Positions 41,770 to 52,889 of a stretch of 64,000 nucleotides of DNA are shown one piece after another (position 1 is the first letter of the stretch; every line of letters begins with the position of its first letter). Made by a program: the position numbers and the translations under genes. The notes below the pieces were generated by a model. The model had not been told where the DNA came from, made no database searches, and was given only the letters and a program-made list of their open reading frames with translations. The stretch spans positions 11,429,225-11,493,224 of the forward strand of contig NC_059073.1 of NCBI RefSeq assembly GCF_020497125.1, in the 5' to 3' direction. Source of the stretch: Mauremys mutica (lineage: Eukaryota; Chordata; Testudines; Geoemydidae).

Positions 41770-43954
41770 ATCTGTAGAGTACAGGTCCTATACGGTAGCT
41801 ACAGGCAGCAGTGAAAGGCAGGCTGTGTCCACACTTGTCACTATGGCGTGTAGCTACATGTGGCAGTGAAAGGCTCTGTCAGGGGGGAGGCAGCAATCAG
41901 GTAAATACACTGATACAGATAGACGCGGAAGGCATGCATTGGGCATGTGGAGAGCGTGTAGGGTATATACCCTAGGGTTCAGGCACGTAGGGCTCTCTCC
42001 TCTGCTCATCTAAGCCATGCCTCGCATCACGCTGCTCTTTACGCTTGGGCAGTGTCTGTACACTGCATGCCTCAGTAAGTGTAATCGCACCTACCGTGTG
42101 CACGTAGGTCAGGGCAAAACTTGGCCCGTAAGTTGTGAAATGCCATTGGATGAGACGTCAGTGATGAGGATAATGGATATTCCATATAATGTGCGTTAGT
42201 CATATGTGATTATTTTTTTTTGGTCCAGTGGCTTGTGGTGTCCATGACAGCGGGAGGGTGACATCCTGCCTCCACCAAGCCAATTGCAGAACTCCCACTG
42301 ATATCAGTGGGGCTGAGACTGGGGTCCCTGTCCAGCCCCCCAGCCCCCTGCTTATGTAGGGGCCCCTGGATGCAGAAACATTTTCACGTGATTTTCTCTG
42401 CTCTGTGCCGATTAGCTATTGCTCTAACTCTCCCACCTCCTTCCTCGCAATCTCTTCACCTTAGCCTCACTCCACACCCGACCTCTGCCCTGCCTCCCCT
42501 CACTCTTCTCCTCTGCCCTGCCCCCTCACCTCCTTCTCCTGCCTTGCCATTTACCTGACTCCCCGCCCCGTTAACTCGCCCCCCAGAAACTGTGGCACTA
42601 ACATGCCATTTGCCATCACCCCGTTGCCTGCTCTGTTTGTATGTTTTATCCCTTCCCCCTACTCCGCGCCTGCTGTGTCAGTTTCAGCTGTAAACTTGGG
42701 GCCAGGACTGTGTCGGTGTCCCCGATCTTGGTTGGCTCCTAGCACCGCTGTAAAAAACTTGATTAATAATTGATCTATATAGACCGATGCAGGGGATGAG
42801 AATCATCGATGTTAGAGACGAGGAAGACCTATTAGCTAAAGCAGTCCCATCCTCTTTCAGGGCAGAATAGCTTCCTACTATATATTCTCCAGAGCTTTCT
42901 ACAAGCTCTGTTTGAAATGGGCCAAGCAGTGGGATTTCCACACTTTCCTGGGGAGGCTATTCCATGATTAGGATGTTCAGCCTCTATTGTCCCCTTCTTA
43001 ATTTCATCCTGTTGTCATCCTGATGTACAGCAGCTAACAGCCTGTGCTCTTTGGGTTAATAGGATTCATTATGCTGTCTAACCATAATGTGCGAGGGATT
43101 AAAACAGGGCGTCTGTGGAAAACCTGCCATCTATCATATAGAGAAACATGCATACAGTGGAGCACGGAAGAAAAGAAAGCAGACAAGAATTAACGTGGAA
43201 ACACAAAAGAAGAACTGGGGGGCAGAAGGAGGTGGTTTTCAAAGTTCTTTTATGGGCAGAGCACTAGCTTCAAATTAAAAAATTTTAAAAAGAAAAGAGG
43301 CTGTTTTTCATCCCTCCCCCCCTCATCTCATTTTTAATTATAAGGAACAATAAAACCAATTATGCTTTATGAAAAAGTTCCTTTTCTCTTGTCTGCAGCT
43401 CTTTAGAATCATTTCTCCCTTCACTTTTCTCTCCTTCATTCAGCTGGGATAGGGCATTTCGTGTAAAATTGCTCTCAAAAATAAAGAAAATCCCTTTTGT
43501 CTTTGTGTAGGTGATGCTTGATTAAAAGTACAAATAAAAAAAAGAGAAGGGGGTTTACTTTTGTACTTTTTATTCTCCAGGCTTTTGAGCAGCACAGAGA
43601 CAAACCATCCTGTATATTAGTTATTCTTCTTGCTGCTTTCTTTGGAAAATATAGCATCCTGCACCCCTGATGGCACTGCAGAAATGATCCATCAGGCATA
43701 GAATCAGGAAGGAAAGTTGCCTAACCCTAACTCTTCCTAATAAAAAACAAAACCCCCTGAAATTCAATATGATTTTCTTCCAAAAAGCAAAGCTAAATTG
43801 TACTAAGGGGAAGAGTTAATAAGGCAAATTATCTACACATGAGTTGAAATCCTGGCTCCTTTGATTACCACTGATTTCAATAAAGCCAGGATTTCACTTA
43901 TGGAGTCCCGCAGGATTTGAGTTCAATGGAGTTAACTCTATATTTACATCATAT
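41770..43954. other. No gene; possible family A relic at 42670-42775
   Basis: CAGCTGTAAACTTGGGGCCA and TTGGTTGGCTCCTAGCACCG at 42686-42745 match family A. Pyrimidine-rich CTCCTCTGCCCTGCC text lies at 42420-42560. No coding domain seen. Confidence 0.45.
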
Positions 43955-44130
43955 ATTCTTAGTCTTTAAGGCTAGAAGGGACCGTTATAGTTATCTTTTC
44001 TGATCTCCTGCATAACACAAGCCATAGACTTTCACCCAGTGATTCCTGCATGAAGCCCTTAAACTTCTGCTTGAGAGTATCTTTCAAAAAGACACCCAGT
44101 CTCAATTTTAAAACTCCCACTCGGTATAGA
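43955..44130 (-). mobile_element. CR1-like 3' tail remnant
   Basis: TCTTTAAGGCTAGAAGGGAC, TCTGATCTCCTGCATAACAC and TTTCACCCAGTGATTCCTGC align with the 57.1-kb copy in order. Diverged. Confidence 0.6.
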
Positions 44131-44177
44131 ATGTAGCATTCTGTGTCCCATCAGAATCCTCTGAGTTAAAGCATATG

Positions 44178-44412
44178 CAGAGCCGGCTCCAGGGTTTTTG
44201 CCACCCCAAGCAGGAAAAAAACAAAAAAAAAAGGCCGCAATTGCGATCTGCAGCTCTACTGCCGCCACTTCAGTCTTTGGCGGCAATTCGGCAGCTGGTC
44301 CTTCGCTCCGAGAAGGAGTGAGGGACCCGCCGCTGAATTGCTGCCAAAGACCCGGACGTGCTGCCCCTTCCCCTTGGCCGCCCCAAGCAGCTGCTTGCTG
44401 GGCTGGTGCCTG
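44178..44412 (+). mobile_element. hAT-type MITE, 235 bp
   Basis: Begins CAGAGCCGGCTCCAGG and ends GCTGGGCTGGTGCCTG. Exact 8-bp target duplication AGCATATG at 44170-44177 and 44413-44420. Contains an A-rich tract at 44214-44232 and CTTGGCCGCCCCAAGCAGC. Confidence 0.88.
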
Positions 44413-46064
44413 AGCATATGTTATTATGTGATATTTTGAATGTAATGGGATCTTCATTAAGGGTAATATTTTCTGTATGAATTCAGTGCAATGTAGTTAG
44501 AGAAAATATTTATTAAGAATAAAAATATTAACAATACTTTGCATCTTCAGTCCCAACCTTCATCAAAGCACTTCACAAACATCAATTAAGGTTCACAACA
44601 CCTGTGTGAGATAGGTAAGGGATAAATAAGGAGCACAACCACCACCACTGAAAGGCAGACCCCTCTGGAGAGGACTGCATCAGCTGTTTAACAGTACACA
44701 GTAACACTACACAGTAATTTAAGACAGTAATTTGAAGGTAGTATGCCGTAAGCATCTATTGTGCTTAAATCTTGTACTATATAGGGGCAGGATTCCTCAT
44801 CTGTTCAGATTATTTCCAGATCAGAGCCTAGACAGATCCATATATAAAGATGGGCCGAGAAGATGGTGCTGAAATCTAGTTCCAGAACAGGAGAAAAATC
44901 AGGGTTGAGGTTCACAGCTGAATCTGGGCTGAGGTTTAACATTTGACAACACAGGAATCACACAAGATGTTCTAGCTGGACTTTGACCTAATGTTTTTAG
45001 CTGCTTATCCACATGGGACCTTTTTGAGGTTGGACGTCACCCCCAAACATTATCACCCACCTGTCCTGTTTAATTTGAAAAGTGTACTGATTGTGACAGT
45101 ACTGGCCTTGGGAATTCAAATGGGAGTGCTTGGCAGAATGGCCCAGCAGACAGGATGCAGGGCTGGAAGCCAGGAGAAACATAGCGAGTCCCATTGAAGT
45201 CAATAAGAGTGTTGCCATTGACCTCACTGGAGACAGGATTTCACTCAGATTCTGCTGCCAACTCTGCCACTGATTCCCATTATGGCTTTGTGCTCGTCAC
45301 TTAACCTCTTTATGCCTCGGTTCCCACACCTGTAAAACACCCTGAATTCAGCACAAAGGTGATAATCCTCTTGGTTTAGTATCAGAACTGATATTAACCT
45401 CTGCTACTGGACACAGATGCGGGGGACTTAAGTTTGGGATATGGGAATGTCACCGTCAATCTCTCTTTAAATTGTCTTGCAGGGTTCAGTTCTGAGATAT
45501 AGTTTATGCACAGCTGATTATAGTGACTCAGGGCCTGACTGGCTGTGATCACCTGGCTCAGAAGCCGATAGGGAATACTCTTCAATCTCTTCTGAACGCT
45601 CGCGCTAGCCTCCATTATGCTTTATTACACACACTGTGACCTATCACATTATTTAATGTGCTGCATTTTTCTCCGCAGGGCACCACTGGGCAGCTGACTT
45701 GTAAAATGTAGAACTTGAATTGGGGGAGTTAAAAAAATCAATGAGGAAAGAAGCCATCTAGGCTGACAGCAGTGTAGCAGTTTATAGTGGCTGTGACAGA
45801 TGCCTACATTTGTGCCTTGCTAAACTGAGGTCTTTGGGGCTAGAGGACAGTAACTTCATGGCAAGAGATGTTCAAACATCAGCACCTTAGGAGAGCTTGT
45901 TTTGTCATTACATGTAACTACTACTGAGAATGAACATATGCCAGGTTTGACAGTATCACAGCACCTGCCTTATGGAATGGAGCTGTATTGCAAACAGGGA
46001 ATTGCATAAGGTACGGACATAAGTTATACCAGATGTCCACGCACCATGCATGCAATTACACATG
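44413..46064. other. No gene; weak family A relics near 44520-44640 and 45240-45350
   Basis: CAAAGCACTTCACAAACATC (44563) and CTTAACCTCTTTATGCCTCG (45300) are phrases of family A type. Otherwise unique-looking. Confidence 0.4.
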
Positions 46065-46180
46065 GCAAAGGCATGTGGTTATTATTATTGTGAAACATTT
46101 CTATTGCAAGAGGCCAACTAAATTGGGGGCCCCACTGTGCCGGGTGCTGTATAAACATAGTCAATGGCAGTCCTGGCCTG
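46065..46180 (-). mobile_element. Family A MITE fragment
   Basis: GGTTATTATTATTGTGAAAC followed by CCCCACTGTGCCGGGTGCTG matches the reverse family A core at 19915. It directly abuts a SINE tail. Confidence 0.55.
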
Positions 46181-46184
46181 AACT

Positions 46185-46366
46185 ATAGAATATCAGGGTT
46201 GGAAGAGACCTCAGGAGGTCATCTAGTCCAATCTCCTGCTAAAAGGGGGACCCATCCCCAGCTAGATTTTTGCCCCAGATCGCTAAGTGGCCCCCTCAAG
46301 GATTGAGCTCATAGCCCTGGGTTTAGCAGGCCAGTGCTCAAACCACTGAGCTATCCCTTCTCCCCC
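46185..46366 (-). mobile_element. tRNA-derived SINE (tortoise Cry I type)
   Basis: Minus strand reads GGGATAGCTCAGTGGTTTGA and GAGCTCAATCCTTGAGGGGG. The A box is intact, while the B box has a C for T (GCTCAATCC). The 3' tail on the plus strand reads ATAGAATATCAGGGTTGGAA with ATCTAGTCCAATCTCC, shared with the CR1 tail at 26.3 kb. Confidence 0.9.
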
Positions 46367-46369
46367 ATG

Positions 46370-47010
46370 TTGGGCACTTTGCTTGATACTGGCTGCCAAC
46401 TAGACATGGAGCAATTGATCATTACCCATTGAGCCCAACGATCTAGTCAGCTTTCTATCCACCTTATAGTCCATTCATCCAGCCCATACTTCTTTAACTT
46501 GCTGGCAAGAATACTGTGGGAGATCGTATCAAAAGCTTTGCTAAAGTCAAGGAACAACACATCCACTGCTTTCCCCTCATCCACAGAGCCAGTTATCTCC
46601 TCATAGAAGGCAGTTAGGTTAGTCAGGCATGACTTGCCCTTGGTGAATCCATGCTGACTGTTCCTGATCACTTTCTTCTCCCTTAAGTGCATCAGAACTG
46701 ATTCCTTGAGGACCTGCTCCATGATTTTTCCAGGGACTGAGATGAGGCTGACTGGCCTGTAACTCCCCGGATCCTCCTCCTTCCCTTTTTTAAAGATGGG
46801 CACTACCTTAGGCTTTTTCCAGTCATCCAGGACCTCCCCCGATCACCATGAGTTTTCAAAGATAATGGCTAATGGCTCTGCAATCACATCCACTAACTCC
46901 TTTAGCACCCTCGGATGCAGCGCATCCGGCCCCATGGACTTGTGCTCGTCCAGCTTTTCTAAATAGTCCTGAACCACTTCTCTCTCCACAGAGAGCTGGT
47001 CACCTCCTCT
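46370..47010 (-). pseudogene. CR1 LINE reverse transcriptase fragment
   Basis: On the minus strand the frame encodes VVQDYLEKLDEHKSMGPDAL and HPRVLKELVDVIAEPLAIIF, a TGA at 46843-46845, then IFKKGKEEDPGSYRPVSLIS, QHGFTKGKSCLTNLTAFYEE and DVLFLDFSKAFDTISHSIL. These are the N-terminal palm motifs of CR1 ORF2, including DFSKAFD with the first catalytic aspartate. A second stop falls after WIES at 46447. The continuation to 46370 reads in other frames. Neither the FADD box nor a 3' UTR is present, so it is truncated at both ends. Confidence 0.92.
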
Positions 47011-47451
47011 CCTGAAAGAGTTTACACTGTAAAAAAGAAATATATAAAAGGTGGATGAGACAAGCAAGTGGATAGGATGGGGATGTGAGACAGAGGTCAC
47101 CAGAAATAACAGCACGTGTGCCATTTTTGCCAATCACAGGTGATAATTTCAATGCACAAGCCGCAGGGCCATTATCAGTCTGCAATGTTCTGTATGCATT
47201 ACATAAAACATGAGCTCTGAGGAGGAATGATACCTACCTATGCTAGATACTCCCCATATATTCCACGTGTAATACTGAACATTGGTTTTGTCCTCTTTCC
47301 CCACCCCACCCGCATAAGGAAGGAGAGAAGGTCTTGTGTTTCTCTATTAAAATTTGACGGATGCTCAGAAACTATGGAGATGAGAGTGGTAAAACACCAC
47401 AGAGAAACAGATTAGTTTAGAAAGCAGCAGCTAGCTAGATATACAGATTAA
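47011..47451. other. No gene seen
   Basis: Unique-looking sequence without a recognisable element. Confidence 0.5.
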
Positions 47452-47685
47452 TTTAGGGCTTGTCTACACTACAGCTTAAGTCAATGTACATTACATTACT
47501 CAGGGGTGTGAAGAAGCCGCCTCCCTGAGCGACGTAAGTTACATTGACTTAAAGCGGTGTCTACACCATGCTATGTCGGTGGGAGATGCTCTCCTGCCAG
47601 CATATCTTCAGCCTCTCGTTGAGGTGGAGTAATTATGCCGACAGGAGAGCGCTCGCCTGTCAGCACAGTGTGGAAACGACCATTT
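47452..47685 (+). mobile_element. Family B-like MITE, right end missing
   Basis: Starts TAGGGCTTGTCTACACTACA. The palindromic pair CTTAAGTCAATGTACATTAC and AAGTTACATTGACTTAAAG folds around GCCTCCCTGAGCGACG. CGGTGGGAGATGCTCTCCTG matches the shared core of the family. The right terminus is absent. Confidence 0.7.
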
Positions 47686-48614
47686 CAGAGGTGCAGAAGT
47701 GGGAGGGCACAGGCTCTCCCCAGCCAAGCCTCCTTCCACTTCCAGATTGTCCCCTCCCTCTTCTGGCCCACCCATCCTGCAACACTCCTGTGCTGGGAGC
47801 TCCTGTATAGGTGAGGCCTTACATTAGCCTACAGCCCCTTTGTAGCAGCTGAGCAGGCAATGCTCAATCTGGCCTGTGGCTCTCACACCTCCTTGCTGTG
47901 TGAGCAGTTTTTGCCTAGTCCTCAGCATAGAGCTCTCTTCTCCATCATGTTGGCAGTGCCCTGGCAATTGCCGCCTAAATGATCCAAAGGTCCGTCAGAG
48001 CTCTTTCCCTTCCCAGCAGGGAGCCAGGCCCATGCTGAAGTCAAGTCATGCTGCTTCCATGCTCTTCATTCAGATGCATTTAATAAACATTTTCTCCATA
48101 TCATCAGACTTCCCCTATTAAATTACAAGGCCACAACAGAGAGCACCACCGCTGAGCTACAGCGTTTGTGCAAACAGCCATTGTAAGGGCATCTACTGTG
48201 AATGTCACTTATTAAATATTTTATCAAGTCATTACCCCTTCACGATGTATCATCTCACTTACGCCAGTGGGCATGGGGGAGGGGGCTGTATCTGGGAAGT
48301 TGGTAAATTACTCCAACTGCAAACATTAATTAGAGTTTATTGTAATCAACTAATGAATCCTTCCAGCTCAGTAGTTAACATAATGAGTTAAAGACCCAAG
48401 CAACTCTCACAAGCCGGGTACTTCAGCCTAGAAAATAAAAAGAGCAAAGGGTATTGAAACCATTTAGATGGGAGAATATCAAAAGAGTCAATCAGAATAC
48501 AGGAGCCTATTGAGCACGTAGAGCACATGTTTGTTTCTTTGTTTTTAGAAGACTGCTTTGGAACTAACGTCTAATCTGCATGTTTCACTCCTTCAGTGCA
48601 TTCACAGGTGCAGC
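47686..48614. other. No gene seen
   Basis: Unique-looking, with no domain or repeat boundary found. Confidence 0.5.
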
Positions 48615-48971
48615 TAGGAGTGGCGCCAGGGTTTCTGGCACCCTAGGCAGAATTCGGGGGGGCGGCATTTTGTGCGCTCCCCATGGGGCACGTGGAAGCT
48701 TCCAGTTCCGCTCCCATCGCGCCGCCAAAGAAAGACCCTCTGCCGAAATGCCGCAGGCGACAGCAGCAGTCATCAAGCTGCTCAATTACCTGCAGCTGTT
48801 TCCCGCAGAACTCCACCAGAGAGGTCCTTTGGGGCTGAAGCCCACAGAGCAGTGAAGACGACGGGAGCGGAACCGGAAGCTCCCATGCGGAGCGCACAAA
48901 ATGCCGCCCCCCCCCAAATCCTGGCGCCCTAGGCGACCGCCTAGGGTCGCTTAATGGAAGCGCTGGCCCTG
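48615..48971 (+). mobile_element. hAT-type MITE (GGCGCC-containing ends), 357 bp
   Basis: Exact flanking octamer GGTGCAGC at 48607-48614 and 48972-48979. Left end TAGGAGTGGCGCCAGGG and right end AGCGCTGGCCCTG are weak inverted repeats. An internal pair GGCACCCTAGGCAG and GGCGCCCTAGGCG forms subterminal repeats. GC-rich. The 125-codon minus frame is compositional. Confidence 0.8.
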
Positions 48972-48984
48972 GGTGCAGCACCAT

Positions 48985-49253
48985 CGCAGACAAGGCCTGG
49001 CCACACCGACTTTTTATCAATATAATTATGTTGAGCAGGGGTGTGACTTTTTAATCAAAATTATAGCAGTTTATACAATTATAAATGTGCCTTATACTGG
49101 CATAGCTATTCCTCTTCTCTTACAGGAATAAGCTATACCTATATAAGCACCTTTATACCAGTATAAACAACCATGCTTGGGGATTTGAACCTCTCATTTA
49201 TACTGGTTTTGTTAAAGTGGCACCACTTTTGCGTGTAGACAAGGCTTCAGTTT
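48985..49253 (+). mobile_element. Family B-like MITE
   Basis: Left end AAGGCCTGGCCACACCGACT and right end GCGTGTAGACAAGGCTTCAG form inverted repeats. The interior is AT-rich with repeated TTTATACTGG/CCAGTATAA blocks. Confidence 0.65.
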
Positions 49254-49261
49254 ACCTTGAC

Positions 49262-49616
49262 CAGGGCCGGCTCCAGGCACCAGCATTCCAAGCTGGTGCT
49301 TGGGACAGCAATCTGCAAGGGGCGGCAGTCCCTGTTGTTCTGTCTCCAAGCAGCGCGCCGAATTGCCGCCATGGACGGCAGGGGCAGTCCGTGTGCCCTT
49401 AGGGCGGCACACGTGTTTCCGTGGTGGCGGCAATTCAGCAGCAGCTTCTATGTTTAGCTGTCCGTGGCGGCTTCATCTAAACATAGAAGCTGCCACTGAA
49501 TTGCTGCCGCCACAGAAACGTGCCTGCCGCCCTAAGGGCACAAGGACTACCCCCGCCATCTGTGGTGGCAATTCAGTGCGCTGCTTGGGGCGGCGAAAAC
49601 TGTAGAGCTGGCCCTG
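49262..49616 (+). mobile_element. hAT-type MITE (CAGGGCCGGCTCC family), 355 bp
   Basis: Begins CAGGGCCGGCTCCAGGCACC and ends GTAGAGCTGGCCCTG. Exact 8-bp target duplication ACCTTGAC at 49254-49261 and 49617-49624. A central inverted repeat (around GCTTCTATGTTTAGCTG and CTAAACATAGAAGCTGCC) can fold into a long hairpin. Confidence 0.92.
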
Positions 49617-50099
49617 ACCTTGACAATCCCTCCAGATCCCTCCAAAAAAGTCTGATAGAACAAAAGCGGACTGATTACTAATTGCATCTAAATAGGCTGA
49701 TAGCTGCGAATAGGTCTTCAGCAGCTGAGGCATAAGAGCAGCAGAGAAAAGGATTCCAGAGGTTCTTTGCCATTTGCCGTTTGACAATGAGAGAGCAGAA
49801 TGGTTTGGGTTTTTTCTAGGAGATTGCTGGTGAGTCAGCCAGTGGTGCTGTGAAGGAGGAAACTGCAGTAGGAAGAGAGCCTGAAACATAAGCCCTTGTA
49901 TCGGAAGCCTGGTATGAGGCAGGACCTGCTCACAGAATCTGGCAAGAACAGGGCTGATATTGCAGAAACACACATTTCTGAGAAGTGCTAGTCACAGAGC
50001 ACTTACGCAACACATCCCGATATTAAGTGGTACCAAAACATCCCAATATCAAGGATGGTACAAAAACATTCCCCAAGAATAACAGGAACACACTGACCC
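49617..50099. other. No gene seen
   Basis: The 166-codon minus frame at 49473-49973 runs out of the MITE and has no domain. Confidence 0.5.
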
Positions 50100-50500
50100 C
50101 TCCTGGAAGATAAGGGCAGGATGACAGTATGTAATAGAGATGTTTTAATTGAACAACATGAATAAGGTTATGGGTGATACTGCCCCTTGATGTGATGAGT
50201 TAACTAACTGTGCCAGAGGGGCAGTATGTAACTTATTTGTCTCGGGGTATAAAAATGTATCTCAGAGGATGAATCTTTGTCTGGCCTAGGGAGGAACGGA
50301 AAGTCCCACCGTTGACTGAGCTGCATTCATTGTCACAGGCATATATGTTTTAGTTTTCTTGTAGAGTTTGCCAGGTGCTATTACCATGCTTTGTCAACAA
50401 TAAACCTGGCATGGTGCCTTCGTATCTTAAAGGATTTTGTGGTCATTGGGCGGTTCGCTTGAGGTTTGCTGTGCCAGCTGTCTGCGCAGAGCTGGGGCAG
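50100..50500 (+). mobile_element. LTR-like segment with TATA and poly(A) signals
   Basis: TATAAAAA at 50248-50255 and AATAAA at 50399-50404 are spaced about 150 bp, the U3-R layout of a retroviral LTR, followed by a GT-rich stretch (TTTGTGGTCATTGGGCGGTT). Clear TG/CA termini and target duplications were not found, so boundaries are guesses. No retroviral coding region is adjacent. Confidence 0.4.
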
Positions 50501-50783
50501 CACATAGGGAGAAGAAACACGCAGCCGAACATCTAACAGAAATAAAGGCCTAACCAAGTATCAATATTGGGTAAATAAATGAACTGTAAAGTATGCTTTG
50601 TGCGGGGTAGGGGGGGAAGGGATTGTGCATAGGAGGATAGTGGGCAGAAAGGGGTATAATAAAAGTGTAATCATGCAAGACATTTATAGATGAGGGATGC
50701 TGAGATAAATGGTGATGGGTGTGGTATAAAAAACCCAGACAGATAGGTAGGTAGAAAGAATGGTGTAAATTACACATCAGTAA

Positions 50784-51590
50784 ATGAAGATCTCACTTAT
50801 ACATTCTTATGGTTCTTTGGTGTGCAACTTACAGGAGTTTAAAAACTACCAACCAGGACTCATCAACTCAAAGCAGCACTGGATCCTGCCAGAACCACCG
50901 ATGAAAAATCTGCAGACATATCTCCACTGCTACAATGATCAATACCCACCTCAACACACCTTTCAAGATCCATGGGTCCTGCACATGCCTATCAAAAACA
51001 TGTGGTGCACCTCATCCAGTGCATTAAATGCCCCAACAACAACTATGTTGGTGGAACAAGACAATCACATAATGAATTCACATTGGAAAATGATAAAATA
51101 CAAAAACACCTAAAATCCCTGGATGAGCATTTTTCACAACGAAATCACTCCATATCTGACCTCTCAGTCCTTGTCCTGAGAGGAAACCTGTACGACACCT
51201 TCAAAAGATGAACCTGGGAACTTAAATTCATAACTCTGCTGGACACTAAAAACCATGGACTTAACAAAGACATTGGTTTTATTGCCCATTACAACAGTTT
51301 GTTACACACCCTGCTGCCTATTAACCCTCTGTTGTCCTATCACTGCAGACATATTAATTCATTTAAGTGGTCTTACACAACATATGCGAACCCCTTATGC
51401 TTAACAGTCTGTTCCACCTTGTATTTAGCTTGGACACTTTGGTTACCTTCACCAAACCTGAGGAAGAGCTCTGGAGAAGCTCAAAAGCTTGTCCCTTCTA
51501 CAAACAGAAGTTGGTCCAATGAAAGATTGGATCTCACCAACCTTGTCTCATATTCTGGGACCGACAGGGCAACAACACTGCAAATGGGAG
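50784..51590 (+). pseudogene. Penelope-like retroelement 3' end with GIY-YIG endonuclease remnant
   Basis: The frame at 50972-51211 encodes HVVHLIQCIKCPNNNYVGGT followed by RQSHNEF. The C-x2-C-x4-YVG order is the linker and GIY-YIG start of Penelope-like endonucleases. It continues QRNHSISDLSVLVLRGNLYD; then, after a TGA, WELKFITLLDTKNHGLNKDI, the typical C-terminal segment. The upstream frame at 50784 is a frameshifted partner. The 3' region holds CCTGAGGAAGAGCTCTGG and CTCAAAAGCTTGTCCCTTCT, a structured tail. Reverse transcriptase is absent: a 5'-truncated, mutated copy. Confidence 0.7.
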
Positions 51591-52889
51591 TTTAAAGTGG
51601 AAGATAAGGTTTAAAGTAGCCCTATCTATCCATCCATCCATCCCCCCCATACACCCCCTCATCTATCCATCCATCCTGTTTGTACTATCTATCCTGTTTG
51701 TACTACAAATTTACCCTGATTGTTAGCTTAACTATGAACAGTTAATGAAAGTTCACAAAAGGTCACAATAACCTATAACAAATGTTGATGGGAAAAGGTG
51801 CAAAAGGGAGACAGAATGAATTAGTCCAAACGAAGAGGTGCACTGAGATAACTCAACAATTGAGTGTGCAACCAGAAACTAGTGAGACAAAATTGGTGTG
51901 ATAGAAACCAGGCCAGACTGGTGAACGAAATGAGGGGATGGGCTTTTCCACCCATCACTGCCTTTTGAAGTCCTTAAAAAGGAGACTTTGGGAGGAAAAC
52001 GTGTGGACAGATGCATGCTGGCTGGCTGAAAAACAAGCGAAGGGAAAGCATTGAGCTTTGCCATCATGACTGCCACCCCCACCATCTCCTGGAACCTTTG
52101 AATCTACCGTAACATCACTGGACCTTGTTCGTCCTGATCCCAACAGATGTCCTGACCAGCCTGGACGAAAGATGGGGATCCCTTTGACTTTGCCACCACC
52201 ACCGGCTCTGACTATATCCCAAATACCATCTGGGATGGGAGCTATTGTCATTTCCCTCCCCGTCACCTGGTGTGTTCTCTTTCCTCTCCCTCTCCTTTTG
52301 CCTTCTTTTTAATAAGGGTCTGGCTTAGCCGGCCAACACTATCTTTTGCAGTGCTGCTGTGATCAGAGAGGCAGATAAAAGCAATGCCCTAAACAGCCCG
52401 ATGCTGGTTTGAATTTGTCAGAGCTTGGAGTGGCTGATCAGATTGTGTGCCATGCTTGTGGTTTTCCAGCTGTGAGGTTGCAAGTGAACACCAACACCAG
52501 AGACAGAAACTGCATTTTCTACAACTGCTGTTCTCTGCTTTCCCCTTTCGTGAGATGTTTTGTCTTTTAGGAAATGGACTTTAACATTAACACCAACAAC
52601 ATCAGGGCCAGCCCAGCTCAGCTAATGTTTTGTCTCTTCCCCAGAAGGACAGTTGTCACCACCTTTACTGCTATCTGAAATATTGCCAAATGGAAAGGGT
52701 GCAGGGGGGATGGGTCCTTTTAAAAACCTTTCTCCAGCTAGAGGGAAAGGGAACAAGGGATGTTATAAGGAAAGCCTTACTTCATACTTAACATTTCAAA
52801 TGCTTTAACCTTCCCCTCATCTTTGCCGTATCTTTGTCATGGAGTATGCACACTCTGTCTCCTTTTGGAGACTATCCCTAGGCTAAGAG
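51591..52889. other. No gene; CCAT/CTAT simple repeats at 51625-51680, then unresolved sequence
   Basis: 51700-52820 is GC-moderate, with no frame longer than about 100 codons. It may be an unrecognised interspersed repeat, but no termini are visible. Confidence 0.35.

Noticed and set aside
48580..49020. Arginine-rich frames on both strands
   Set aside because: Produced by the GC-rich MITE at 48615-48971.
51700..52820. Named interspersed repeat
   Set aside because: It feels repetitive from memory, but nothing in the window supports boundaries or a family.
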